Position numbers and translations under genes: made by a program. This document shows, one piece after another, positions 1 to 7,064 of a stretch of DNA of 11,511 nucleotides (position 1 is the stretch's first letter; every line of letters starts with the position of its first letter). Source of the DNA: JAHHTP01 sp964587555 (GTDB lineage Bacteria > Bacillota > Clostridia > Oscillospirales > Ruminococcaceae); contig CAZPLR010000052.1 of NCBI GenBank assembly GCA_964587555.1, positions 1-11,511 on the forward strand, written 5' to 3'. Below the pieces are notes generated by a model. That model was not told the DNA's origin, made no database searches, and saw nothing but the letters and a program-made list of their open reading frames with translations.

Positions 1-53
1 GCGTGAAGATCGGCACCTTTGCTCCGTTCTACACCGATAAGGTTGTGGAATAA
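1..53 (+). CDS. C-terminal end of an unidentified protein (partial)
   Basis: Only the last 16 codons are present. Read from position 3 they give VKIGTFAPFYTDKVVE and a TAA stop at 51-53. The frame is the only one that runs into a stop immediately before the strong terminator at 99-126, which supports it being the true end of a gene. The tail is too short for me to assign to a family, and I do not recognise it. The gene is convergent with the penicillin-binding protein that follows. Confidence 0.6.
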   Translation, partial: VKIGTFAPFYTDKVVE

Positions 54-98
54 GCAATTGCCGCATAACAGAGCGACAAAACACAAATAAAAAATTTT

Positions 99-126
99 CC
101 CCTCCGGGCAACCGGAGGGGTTTTTT
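99..126. terminator. Rho-independent terminator, probably bidirectional
   Basis: A perfect 9-bp stem (CCCCTCCGG at 99-107 with CCGGAGGGG at 112-120) closes a GCAA tetraloop and is followed by six T (121-126). On the plus strand it ends the partial gene. On the minus strand the run of A at 89-94 gives a T tract four bases past the stem, so it can also end the convergent penicillin-binding protein gene, whose stop codon overlaps the plus-strand T tract. Confidence 0.9.
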
Positions 127-1684
127 ATCCTCCCGCGCGCGTGAAGATTTCGCGGGCAATCGGGGCGGCGGTTTCATTGCCGGAAACGGCGTCCTCAACC
201 GTTACCGCCACCGCAACCTCCCTGCCTTGGTAGGAAAACCAGCCCGCAAACCACGCGGTGATGCGCTCCGCGCCGTTTTCGTCGTATTGTCCGGTCTGCG
301 CTGTTCCGGTCTTGCCGCAGATAACGCCGTGCTCCGGGCGCGCGTTTGCACCGTCGTTCTCCATGACCGCTGTGTAAAGCATTTCCTGCAGAAGCTGCGC
401 GGTTTCTTCCTTTATAATACGCTCCGGGAGCGAAGCGGTTTCCGGGAGCAGCGTCGCCCCGTCCTCGGTCGTCCCCCGGATGAGCGTCGGCGCGTGATAT
501 ACCCCGCCGTTTGCAATCGCCGCATATGCCGCGCAGACCTGCAGCGGCGTGGCGGTCAATTCCCCCTGCCCAAAGGAGAAGTTTGCAAGCTCCGCGGGCG
601 ACAGCGAAGTCGGCAGCGTCCCGGCGGCGCCCTTCACCCCGGTGCAGAGCGCTGTTTCCGCCGCAAACCCGAACGCCTCCGCCATCGTGAGAAACACCTC
701 TGCCGGATAGCTCTGCGACAGCGCGATAAAATACGGATTGCAGGACTCCTTGATCGCTCCGGTCATGTTGAGCGTCCCATGCCCGTCCCGCTTGTGACAG
801 CGGAAAATCACATCTCCCACCGCAGTGCTTCCGGTGCAGGAAAAGCCCATGTCCCGAGAAAATCCCTGCTCCAGCGCCGCCGCCGCGATCACCGGCTTGA
901 ATACCGAGCCGACCGGATACGCCGCCAGCGCCCGGTTGTAAAGCGGCGCGTCCGCGCTTTCCAGCGCGGCTCCCGGATCGGTGTACCCCGGAAACGACGC
1001 AAGCGCCAGTATCTCGCCGCTTTCCGCGTCGATGCAGACCACCGCCCCCTTTTGCATATCCTTTCCCGCTTGCAGGACGATCTGCTGTAAACGCTTGTCC
1101 AGCGTTAAAACAACGCCTGATTTTTCCGTTTGCGGGATGGAAAGGGAAACCTCGGCGTTTTGCAGCAGCTCTCCGACGCCGTTTTGCATCACGCCGGCTT
1201 TCGCGGTCTGCGCATTTTCGGTTAAAAGCGCGTTATACGCGGCCTCGATCCCGCAGACGCCCTCACCGTCCGAAAGATACCCCAAAATATGCGGCGCAAT
1301 GCTTGCGTCCCGCGTCGGAAGCAGGAATATTTCGGTCTGCGGCAGTCCTGAAAGACCGGAGATATCGGTCGTGACGAACGGCGCAGTCAGGCCGCCTGCG
1401 TCCGCTTTCCCCTGCGCGGACGCCTTTGCATACCACGCCCGCAGCGCGGCAAGATTCTGCTCGCTTGGAAAAACGACGGCGGCAGGAATGTTTTTCTCGG
1501 AAAGGGAGTTAAAATCGCGGTCGTATATCTGCCCGCGCGCGGTATACAGCGTGACTGTCTTGCCGCTTTGCCGGACGGAGAGCGCAAAATAGCTCTCGTT
1601 CTGCGTGATGGTGAACAGCTGAAGGCAAAGCGTGAGAAACGCGAAATAAATCGCGAAGGCGAAATAGAGCAGGCGCTTTTGCAT
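125..1684 (-). CDS. Class B penicillin-binding protein (peptidoglycan D,D-transpeptidase)
   Basis: A membrane-anchored enzyme that cross-links peptidoglycan stem peptides outside the membrane and is a beta-lactam target. The 519-residue protein has one N-terminal membrane segment (about residues 5-25), a short pedestal region that includes GVCGIEAAYN (about 142-151), then a transpeptidase domain from about residue 190. All three active-site motifs are visible: SVFK (Ser260 nucleophile, Lys263), SCN (314-316) and KTGTA (458-462). There is no transglycosylase domain, so it is class B, and no PASTA domain follows. It is short for class B proteins, which usually have 580-700 residues, because the pedestal is reduced. 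The ATG at 1682-1684 follows AAAGGAG at about 6 bases. No rodA, mreBCD or division genes adjoin it, so I cannot decide between an elongation, division or sporulation role. It is divergent from the envelope glycosyltransferase gene. Confidence 0.92.
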   Translation of the reverse strand: MQKRLLYFAFAIYFAFLTLCLQLFTITQNESYFALSVRQSGKTVTLYTARGQIYDRDFNSLSEKNIPAAVVFPSEQNLAALRAWYAKASAQGKADAGGLTAPFVTTDISGLSGLPQTEIFLLPTRDASIAPHILGYLSDGEGVCGIEAAYNALLTENAQTAKAGVMQNGVGELLQNAEVSLSIPQTEKSGVVLTLDKRLQQIVLQAGKDMQKGAVVCIDAESGEILALASFPGYTDPGAALESADAPLYNRALAAYPVGSVFKPVIAAAALEQGFSRDMGFSCTGSTAVGDVIFRCHKRDGHGTLNMTGAIKESCNPYFIALSQSYPAEVFLTMAEAFGFAAETALCTGVKGAAGTLPTSLSPAELANFSFGQGELTATPLQVCAAYAAIANGGVYHAPTLIRGTTEDGATLLPETASLPERIIKEETAQLLQEMLYTAVMENDGANARPEHGVICGKTGTAQTGQYDENGAERITAWFAGWFSYQGREVAVAVTVEDAVSGNETAAPIAREIFTRAGG

Positions 1685-1711
1685 CGTATTCTCCTTTCGT
1701 GCAAATTGTAA

Positions 1712-1740
1712 TTGACATCAGATAAAGTTTATGTTAAAAT
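1712..1740 (+). promoter_or_regulatory. Sigma-A type promoter of the glycosyltransferase gene
   Basis: TTGACA at 1712-1717 and TAAAAT at 1735-1740 are separated by 17 bp, so transcription should start near 1747. This leaves a leader of about 60 bases before the ATG at 1808. It lies only 28 bp from the start codon of the divergent penicillin-binding protein gene. On the minus strand I see TACAAT (1710-1705) but no good -35 partner, so the opposing promoter is not resolved, though it must overlap this one or lie inside it. Confidence 0.8.
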
Positions 1741-1807
1741 GATACTGATATACGCGCGTCTTTTGCGGCGGAAATCCGGCGGAAGGCGTCAAGAAAGGAC
1801 CAGCAGA

Positions 1808-4270
1808 ATGAAAATCAGCATTGTAACGCCGTTTCATAATGGGAAGCAGTACCTAACCGACTATTTTGAGAGCCTTTGTGCGCAGAGCTTTCGCGATTTT
1901 GAGGTCATTTTTGTGCTTGACCGCGCCGAGGATATCTCTGAGATTACTGCGGAATATGAAAAACGGCTTTCTATGCGCGTGATCCCATCAAAGGGCGAGG
2001 GCGTCGCCGCCGCGCGCAATACAGGCATAAATGCCGCAGAGGGCGAATTTGTCTACTTCATGGACGCAGATGACTATCTGCTTGACCGCACGCTTGCGCT
2101 TTTCATGGAAGCGCTTACCGAAAATCCAAAGCTGCAGCTTATCTACGGCAACAAGCTGCGTACCTGGTATAAACGCTCGATCACCTTAAACGCCTTGACG
2201 GAGGAGCATATCGAGCTGATGAAGCAGACGCTTTTAGAGGCGGGTGTTTCCATCCCGGAAAACGCCGATGAAGCGACGCTGGAAAGCTTGGCTGCAAGCG
2301 TCGCGCGCGCCGAAGAGCGTTCTAACGTGGATATTGCCGAAAGCGAGGTCAGCGCGACCGACCGCAGAAAAGCCGCCAATTCCGCTGATGATGACGAGGG
2401 CTTTGACGCCGACGAGCAGCGCGACTATAACGAGTCCGGCGAGGGCGACGCGGCGGAACTTGACCGCTTGGAGCGCAAAAGCCGCGCCGAGCGGGTGCTG
2501 ATCAGCTCCCGTCATGGATTAAAGAATATCTCCGCGCTGCATATTTTGATCCGCCGCGATTTTCTTCTGGAAAACGAGCTTTCTTTCGATGAAGGCAGCG
2601 TCTATTACACGGATCTGACCTTTGTTTCCGCGCTTTTGGAAAAGGCAGCGGAGTGCCAGCGCTGCTACGACTCCAAATACTACCAGCGCCGCCACAACGA
2701 CCCGATCAATCTTCCGTCTGTCTCCCAGCAGAAGGATCCGGCGCGTTTCGACGAGCTGATGACCACCTATGAAAAAGCGGTCGCTCCGCTGGCGGCGGAA
2801 AGCCCGGTGCGCCAGCGCTTTCAGCGAAAGCTCATCAACTACTACTGCAACTATTTGACCGCTCTGATGCACCGCAGCCCGGACGAAAAGTGGCAAAAGG
2901 AGAATTTTGAGCGGATCCGCGGGATTGTACAGACCATGGACGCCGCTTTCCTCAAAACCTTTTCGCTGTTTAAGCGCAGCTTAATCAAAGCGCTGCTGTC
3001 CGGCAATGTCAAAAAGGCAAAAACGCTCGCGACTGTGCGCGACGCATGCCAAAAAGCATGGAAGCTGATGAAAAAGCCTTCCCTCATCAAGCGCGCGTTT
3101 TATACCTATCGGTATCTCAAGCAGCCGCTTATGGAGAATACGGTGATGTTTGAATGCTTTTTCGGGCGTTTTTATTCGGACAGCCCGAAATATCTTTATC
3201 AGCAGTTACAGCGTGCCTATCCGGGAAAATATGAGTGCGTTTGGGTTTATGACGGCAAAAAGCTGGATATCCCGTTCCCGTGTAAGCAGGTAAAGCGGTT
3301 CAGCTTCGCCTATCACCGCTATCTGGCGCGGTCAAAATACTTTATTGTTAATAACCGTCTGCCTTACTGGACGGTTCACCGCGATGGTATGGTCTTCTTG
3401 GAAACATGGCACGGAACGCCGCTGAAACGTTTGGCGTTTGATCAGGAGGAAGTTCTTTCTGCCTCGCCGAATTATAAATATCTAACCTATAAAGGTTCAC
3501 GAGACTGGGATTATCTGGTATCGCCGAACGAATTTTCAACCCATACCTTCCGCCGCTGCTTTATGTTCGATAACAAGATGCTCAATACCGGCTATCCGCG
3601 CAACGATATCCTGCATATGGAGAATAAGGAAGCGCTTGCGGCAAAAATCCGTCAGAAGCTTGGCATCCCGGAAAACAAAAAAACCATCCTGTACGCGCCG
3701 ACCTGGCGGGACGACGAGTATTACGGTCATGCACAGTACAAATTCAGCCTGAAGCTTGATCTGGATCAGATGCAAAAGGAGCTGTCCGACGAATATGTGC
3801 TGCTTCTGCGAACCCATTACTATATCGCCGACGCGATTGACACCAGCGCCTACAGCGGCTTTGTCTATAACGTCTGCCGCTACGACGACATCGCGGAGCT
3901 TTACCTGATCTCGGATATCCTGATTACCGACTATTCCTCGGTGTTCTTCGACTACGCCGGGTTAAAGCGTCCGATGCTGTTCTACACCTACGACCTGGAG
4001 AAATACCGCGACGACCTGCGCGGCTTCTATATCAGCATCGAGGACGAGGTGCCGGGGCCGCTGCTGTTTACCACGGCGGAGGTGATCGGCGCGATCCAAA
4101 ATATCGAGCAGGTGCAGAAGCAGTATGCCGAGCGGTATGCGGAATTTTATCAGCGCTTCTGCGCTTGGGAGGACGGAAAAGCCTCTCAAAAAATCATCGA
4201 TTATATTTTTGCCGGAAAGGAATTTGATAACCACGAGGAGTGCGAGCCGGATCGCAAGGAAGCTTTGTAA
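1808..4270 (+). CDS. Bifunctional family 2 glycosyltransferase / CDP-glycerol glycerophosphotransferase
   Basis: Predicted to build a teichoic-acid-like or other polyol-phosphate envelope polymer at the inner face of the membrane. From the ATG at 1808 the protein has 820 residues. Residues 1-110 are a GT2 (GT-A) domain: KISIVTPFHNG start, GVAAARNTGI (65-74), and the metal-binding DAD at 86-88. Residues about 440-800 match the TagB/TagF glycerophosphotransferase family (PF04464): WHGTPLK (His535), APTWRDD (630-636), RTHYY (His670) and TDYSSVFFDYA (707-717). These are the conserved histidine and nucleotide-binding motifs of that family. An acidic, low-complexity stretch (about 148-230) interrupts the GT2 domain, and a basic helical linker (about 330-440) joins the halves. 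GAAAGGA precedes the chosen ATG at about 10 bases; an in-frame TTG at 1712 is the -35 box, so it cannot be the start. The sugar and polymer are unknown. No export genes adjoin it. Confidence 0.9.
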   Translation: MKISIVTPFHNGKQYLTDYFESLCAQSFRDFEVIFVLDRAEDISEITAEYEKRLSMRVIPSKGEGVAAARNTGINAAEGEFVYFMDADDYLLDRTLALFMEALTENPKLQLIYGNKLRTWYKRSITLNALTEEHIELMKQTLLEAGVSIPENADEATLESLAASVARAEERSNVDIAESEVSATDRRKAANSADDDEGFDADEQRDYNESGEGDAAELDRLERKSRAERVLISSRHGLKNISALHILIRRDFLLENELSFDEGSVYYTDLTFVSALLEKAAECQRCYDSKYYQRRHNDPINLPSVSQQKDPARFDELMTTYEKAVAPLAAESPVRQRFQRKLINYYCNYLTALMHRSPDEKWQKENFERIRGIVQTMDAAFLKTFSLFKRSLIKALLSGNVKKAKTLATVRDACQKAWKLMKKPSLIKRAFYTYRYLKQPLMENTVMFECFFGRFYSDSPKYLYQQLQRAYPGKYECVWVYDGKKLDIPFPCKQVKRFSFAYHRYLARSKYFIVNNRLPYWTVHRDGMVFLETWHGTPLKRLAFDQEEVLSASPNYKYLTYKGSRDWDYLVSPNEFSTHTFRRCFMFDNKMLNTGYPRNDILHMENKEALAAKIRQKLGIPENKKTILYAPTWRDDEYYGHAQYKFSLKLDLDQMQKELSDEYVLLLRTHYYIADAIDTSAYSGFVYNVCRYDDIAELYLISDILITDYSSVFFDYAGLKRPMLFYTYDLEKYRDDLRGFYISIEDEVPGPLLFTTAEVIGAIQNIEQVQKQYAERYAEFYQRFCAWEDGKASQKIIDYIFAGKEFDNHEECEPDRKEAL

Positions 4271-4286
4271 AAATTTCCATTTCCGG

Positions 4287-4315
4287 TTGCAATAACGCTG
4301 GATTTGGTGTATAAT
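4287..4315 (+). promoter_or_regulatory. Sigma-A type promoter of the Fe-alcohol dehydrogenase gene
   Basis: TTGCAA at 4287-4292 and a perfect TATAAT at 4310-4315 are separated by 17 bp. Transcription should begin near 4322, giving a leader of about 50 bases with a small hairpin (GCCG 4328-4331 with CGGC 4339-4342). The promoter starts 17 bases after the stop of the glycosyltransferase gene. I see no terminator between the two genes, so some read-through is possible. Confidence 0.82.
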
Positions 4316-4372
4316 AAAATCATCTAAGCCGCCTGTTTCGGCAGCAAAAAAATAAAATGGAGGAAGAAAAGC

Positions 4373-5518
4373 ATGGCAAGAATGGTATTAAACGAAACTT
4401 CGTATTTTGGTCCCGGCGCGATCTCCAATATTGTGGACGAGGTAAAGAACCGTGGCTTAAGCAAGGTGCTGTTGGTCACCGATAAGGACCTCATTAAATT
4501 CAAGGTCGCCACCAAGGTAATGGATCTGCTGGAAAACGCGTCGATCCCATACGCGGTATACGACAACGTAAAAGCGAACCCGACGATTGAAAACGTCCAG
4601 AGCGGCGTAGCGTTCTGCAAGGAGCAGGGCGCAGACTGTTTGGTTGCCGTTGGCGGCGGTTCTGCAATCGACACTGCGAAAGCGATCGGCATCATCATGA
4701 CCAACCCGGAATTTTCCGATGTGCGTTCGCTGGAAGGCACTGCGCCGACCAAGAATAAATCACTGCCGCTGATTGCGGTTTCCACCACCTCCGGTACTGC
4801 CGCCGAGGTCACGATCAACTACGTTATCACCGATGTAGAAAAACAGCGCAAATTCGTCTGCGTCGACCCGCACGACATCCCGGTTGTCGCGATCATCGAC
4901 TCCGAGATGTGCGCTTCGATGCCGAAGGGCTTATGTGCTGCCACCGGTATGGATGCTTTGACCCATGCGATCGAGGGCTATATCACCAAGGGCGCTTGGG
5001 AGCTGACCGACGCGCTGCACTTAAAAGCAATCGAGATCATCGCGCGGTCGCTGCGCGCTTCTGTTGCGGGCGATCCAAAAGGACGCGAGGAGATGGCACT
5101 TGGCCAGTATGTCGCCGGCATGGGCTTCTCGAACGTAGGACTTGGCATCGTTCACTCGATGGCGCATCCGCTCGGCGCGGTTTATGACACGCCGCACGGC
5201 GTCGCGAACGCGATCATTCTCCCGACCGTTATGGCGTACAATGCGGAGGCCACCGGCGAGAAATACCGCGAGATCGCACGCGCAATGGGCGTAAAGGGCG
5301 TTGATGAGATGACGCAGGAGGAGTATAGAGCCGCTGCAATCGAGGCTGTCAGACAGCTTAGCAAGGACGTCGGCATCCCGGCTGACTTAAAAGCAATCGT
5401 CAAGGAAGAGGATATCGAGATGTTAGCGCAGCAGGCGATGGATGACGCCTGCCGTCCGGGCAACCCGAAGGATCCGACCAAGGAGGATATCATCGCGCTT
5501 TATAAATCGCTGATGTGA
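4373..5518 (+). CDS. fucO: Fe-dependent alcohol dehydrogenase, lactaldehyde reductase (FucO) type
   Basis: A cytosolic NAD-dependent group III alcohol dehydrogenase. FucO reduces L-lactaldehyde to 1,2-propanediol, which recycles NADH in anaerobic deoxysugar breakdown; relatives also take other short aldehydes. The 381 residues match the length of E. coli FucO and share long near-identical stretches recalled from it, such as FVCVDPHDIP (161-170) and EEMALGQYVAGMGFSNVGLG (239-258). GGGS at 94-97 is the nucleotide-binding turn. By alignment to FucO the metal ligands are Asp194, His198, His261 and His275, all present; Asp37 matches the residue linked to NAD preference. GGAGGA (4359-4364) lies 8 bases before the ATG. 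It is a single-gene unit with its own promoter and terminator. No fucose, rhamnose or propanediol-utilisation genes are near, so the physiological substrate is open. The strong promoter suggests high expression. Confidence 0.9.
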   Translation: MARMVLNETSYFGPGAISNIVDEVKNRGLSKVLLVTDKDLIKFKVATKVMDLLENASIPYAVYDNVKANPTIENVQSGVAFCKEQGADCLVAVGGGSAIDTAKAIGIIMTNPEFSDVRSLEGTAPTKNKSLPLIAVSTTSGTAAEVTINYVITDVEKQRKFVCVDPHDIPVVAIIDSEMCASMPKGLCAATGMDALTHAIEGYITKGAWELTDALHLKAIEIIARSLRASVAGDPKGREEMALGQYVAGMGFSNVGLGIVHSMAHPLGAVYDTPHGVANAIILPTVMAYNAEATGEKYREIARAMGVKGVDEMTQEEYRAAAIEAVRQLSKDVGIPADLKAIVKEEDIEMLAQQAMDDACRPGNPKDPTKEDIIALYKSLM

Positions 5519-5556
5519 TTCTCAGCTATATTTCACAGCAAAAAGTACTGCCTATT

Positions 5557-5587
5557 CCCGCCGCAGAATCTTCTGCGGCGGGTTTTT
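5557..5587 (+). terminator. Rho-independent terminator after the alcohol dehydrogenase gene
   Basis: CCCGCCGCAGAA (5557-5568) pairs perfectly with TTCTGCGGCGGG (5571-5582) and is followed by five T (5583-5587). With a realistic four-to-six-base loop the stem is still about 10 bp. It lies 38 bases after the stop codon. Confidence 0.92.
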
Positions 5588-5625
5588 ATCTTCTATATTC
5601 CCTTGAAAAAAATTGAAAAAAGGTG

Positions 5626-5654
5626 TTGACAATGAAAACATTTTATGCTACAAT
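5626..5654 (+). promoter_or_regulatory. Strong sigma-A promoter of tRNA-Gln
   Basis: TTGACA (5626-5631) is a perfect -35 box. Seventeen bases later TACAAT (5649-5654) is a near-perfect -10 box with an extended TG at 5646-5647. Predicted start is near 5661, about 20 bases before the mature tRNA 5' end. Such strong promoters are typical of stable-RNA genes. Confidence 0.88.
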
Positions 5655-5681
5655 AATATGGCAGTCTAAAAAAGGAGATAT

Positions 5682-5757
5682 TGGGGTGTCGCCAAGCGGT
5701 AAGGCAACGGACTCTGACTCCGTCATCGCGAAAGTTCGAATCTTTCCACCCCAGCCA
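5682..5757 (+). tRNA. tRNA-Gln (anticodon CTG)
   Basis: A full cloverleaf can be drawn. The acceptor stem TGGGGTG (5682-5688) pairs with CACCCCA (5747-5753). The D arm is GCC/GGC around AAGCGGTAA. The anticodon stem ACGGA/TCCGT (5707-5711, 5719-5723) encloses CTCTGAC, giving anticodon CTG at 5714-5716, which reads CAG. The T arm is GAAAG/CTTTC around TTCGAAT. Discriminator G is followed by an encoded CCA (5755-5757). The variable loop is CATCGC, one base longer than the usual five for this tRNA. It closely resembles known bacterial tRNA-Gln. The anticodon CTG implies that a TTG-anticodon tRNA-Gln probably exists elsewhere in the genome. Confidence 0.96.
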
Positions 5758-5760
5758 AAA

Positions 5761-5788
5761 GCCTTTGTCTTTGTGACAAAGGCTTTTT
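5761..5788 (+). terminator. Rho-independent terminator after tRNA-Gln
   Basis: GCCTTTGTC (5761-5769) pairs with GACAAAGGC (5775-5783) around TTTGT, followed by five T (5784-5788). It starts three bases after the CCA end, so tRNA-Gln is a single-gene transcription unit. Confidence 0.92.
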
Positions 5789-6153
5789 ATTATGCGCAAC
5801 TCTTGGCGGGAACAGGCTTGCGCGATACGCTCCCTGCTTCCTCTATCGCTCAAGCCGCCGCGAACCGGATTGCGATACGACAGCAATCATCAGCTTCTCC
5901 TTTTGCCGCGGCGCGAAATGGCACAAAAGCCGCCGAAGGGACTTCCCTTAAAAATCCCCGCCAGCCTTCTACGCGTGCGGCACTTGCGTGCAAAAAACCG
6001 GTTCTCCTCTAACCAGCCTGAGCAAAGAAAAACTGGTTGACCGAAAAACAAATGCGGCCAAGCGATTTAATGGTCGCGCTGCTTGCAGGAAAGCAGGGTG
6101 CGCAGGCTCTCGCCTGCCGTGCCAAAATTTATCGCTTGTTCATAGTTGAAACG
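5789..6153. other. Gene-free gap with several inverted repeats
   Basis: About 365 bases with no convincing gene: the open frames here have no ribosome-binding site, are rich in Arg, Pro and Ser, and one runs through the tRNA. Inverted repeats are frequent. GGCTTGCGCGATA (5815-5827) pairs with TATCGCTCAAGCC (5844-5856), 12 of 13 bases. Others are GATTGC/GCAATC (5868-5873, 5883-5888), AACCAG/CTGGTT (6011-6016, 6033-6038), CTGCTT/AAGCAG (6079-6084, 6091-6096) and GCAGGC/GCCTGC (6102-6107, 6112-6117). None is followed by a T tract, and I see no promoter inside. It could be a dispersed intergenic repeat, a structured RNA, or a decayed insertion next to a tRNA. I found no copy of the tRNA 3' end that would mark an attachment site. 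Confidence 0.4.
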
Positions 6154-6182
6154 TTGTTTTTATCCGGGAAGTGTGATACAAT
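6154..6182 (+). promoter_or_regulatory. Extended -10 promoter of the cyclophilin lipoprotein operon
   Basis: TTGTTT (6154-6159) and TACAAT (6177-6182) are 17 bp apart, with TG at 6174-6175 forming an extended -10. The -35 box is weak (TTG only), which the extended -10 may offset. Transcription should start near 6189, about 97 bases before the TTG start proposed for the first gene. Confidence 0.65.
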
Positions 6183-6285
6183 AAGATACATATAGAAAAC
6201 AAAACTGCTGTAAGAAGCGACATCCATGCCGGCGGATAAACATGTGCCTGCATGGAGGAGTTCAGAGAGAAAGAGGATGAGATTA

Positions 6286-7044
6286 TTGAAACGCAGTAAG
6301 GGCCGCGACCGGTTTCTTTCACTTTTGCTTGCGGCGCTTTGCGCCGGGATGCTTGGCGGATGTATCCCAGCTAACGATCCGGCGACTGATCCGGACGCGC
6401 TTGAGCTGATCCAGCTAGAGCCGCCGCAGGAAGGACAGGATATCGCCATTCTGCATACAAGTGACGGCGATATCAAAATGATGCTGTTCACCGAGCAGGC
6501 GCCGAAGACCTGCGAAAATTTCAAGCGGCTGGTGGAATCTGGATTTTATAATGGGATCAAGATCGCTGAGATCGACCGCTCCGCCTGCACGCTGCACACT
6601 GGCGTAGATGAGGAGAGCGATACCGGCGGCAGGGTAATGACCGACGACGGAAAGGACGTGCCGATTGAGCTTTCGGAAAATCTGCTGCACTTTTCGGGAG
6701 CGGTTTCCGCGTATCAGGAGTTAAACGGGTTTAATACTAAATACACCAACTCCGACAGCCGCTTTTTCATTGTCGGTAGCAGAGAGGCGGATGAAACAAC
6801 CTATGAGCAGATGAAGGCGCAGAACTATCCGGACAAGATATGCGATGCATATTTAAAACACGGCGGACTTTTGGAGGTTTCCGGCTGCTTCACCGTTTTC
6901 GGGCAGGTGTACGAAGGCCTGGAAATCGTTGACCAAATTATCCAGAATACAGAATTGCAGTCGGGAACAACCATCCCCGCTGAGGACGTTATTATCACAA
7001 GCATCGAACTGTCGGTCTATACCGCCGACGGAGATACAGAGTAA
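6286..7044 (+). CDS. Cyclophilin-fold lipoprotein lacking catalytic residues
   Basis: An exported lipoprotein with a cyclophilin domain that probably no longer isomerises proline. With the TTG start at 6286 it has 252 residues: a basic n-region, a hydrophobic stretch and lipobox LGGC (lipidated Cys26), a short linker, then a cyclophilin domain from about residue 51 (DIAILHTSDGDIK). Where its downstream paralogue has FHRVIENFMIQSGD, this protein has IAEIDRSACTLHTG. The catalytic Arg, Phe, Met and Gln are therefore all replaced, although SRFFIVG and CFTVFGQV keep the fold. I chose TTG because AAGAGGA lies about 8 bases upstream and it gives MKRSK, matching MKRNL of the paralogue; ATGs at 6226 and 6277 are in frame but have poorly placed ribosome-binding sites. 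It is 20 bases before the second cyclophilin gene, in one operon. It may bind partners or peptides without catalysis; this is inference. Confidence 0.78.
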   Translation: MKRSKGRDRFLSLLLAALCAGMLGGCIPANDPATDPDALELIQLEPPQEGQDIAILHTSDGDIKMMLFTEQAPKTCENFKRLVESGFYNGIKIAEIDRSACTLHTGVDEESDTGGRVMTDDGKDVPIELSENLLHFSGAVSAYQELNGFNTKYTNSDSRFFIVGSREADETTYEQMKAQNYPDKICDAYLKHGGLLEVSGCFTVFGQVYEGLEIVDQIIQNTELQSGTTIPAEDVIITSIELSVYTADGDTE

Positions 7045-7064
7045 TTTTTCAGGAGGTTTTTGTT

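Noticed and set aside
227..1090. Long plus-strand open frame (287 codons) antisense to the penicillin-binding protein gene
   Set aside because: Arg-rich product without motifs, no ribosome-binding site, and lies wholly opposite a gene with intact catalytic motifs. It is a shadow of GC-biased codons.
4324..4818. Minus-strand open frame (164 codons) opposite the alcohol dehydrogenase gene
   Set aside because: No motif or ribosome-binding site; it also crosses the promoter leader of the real gene.
5623..6012. Plus-strand open frame running through tRNA-Gln, and a minus-strand one at 5593-5886
   Set aside because: Both translate the tRNA itself, a well-known source of false proteins; the real products here are the tRNA and its terminator.
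5682..6153. Possible integrated element using tRNA-Gln as attachment site
   Set aside because: No integrase, no phage genes and no repeat of the tRNA 3' end were found in the gap.
6252..6299. Fifteen-codon upstream open frame (MEEFREKEDEIIETQ) overlapping the first cyclophilin start
   Set aside because: No ribosome-binding site precedes its ATG and its GAG/AAG codons coincide with the purine-rich leader of the real gene.
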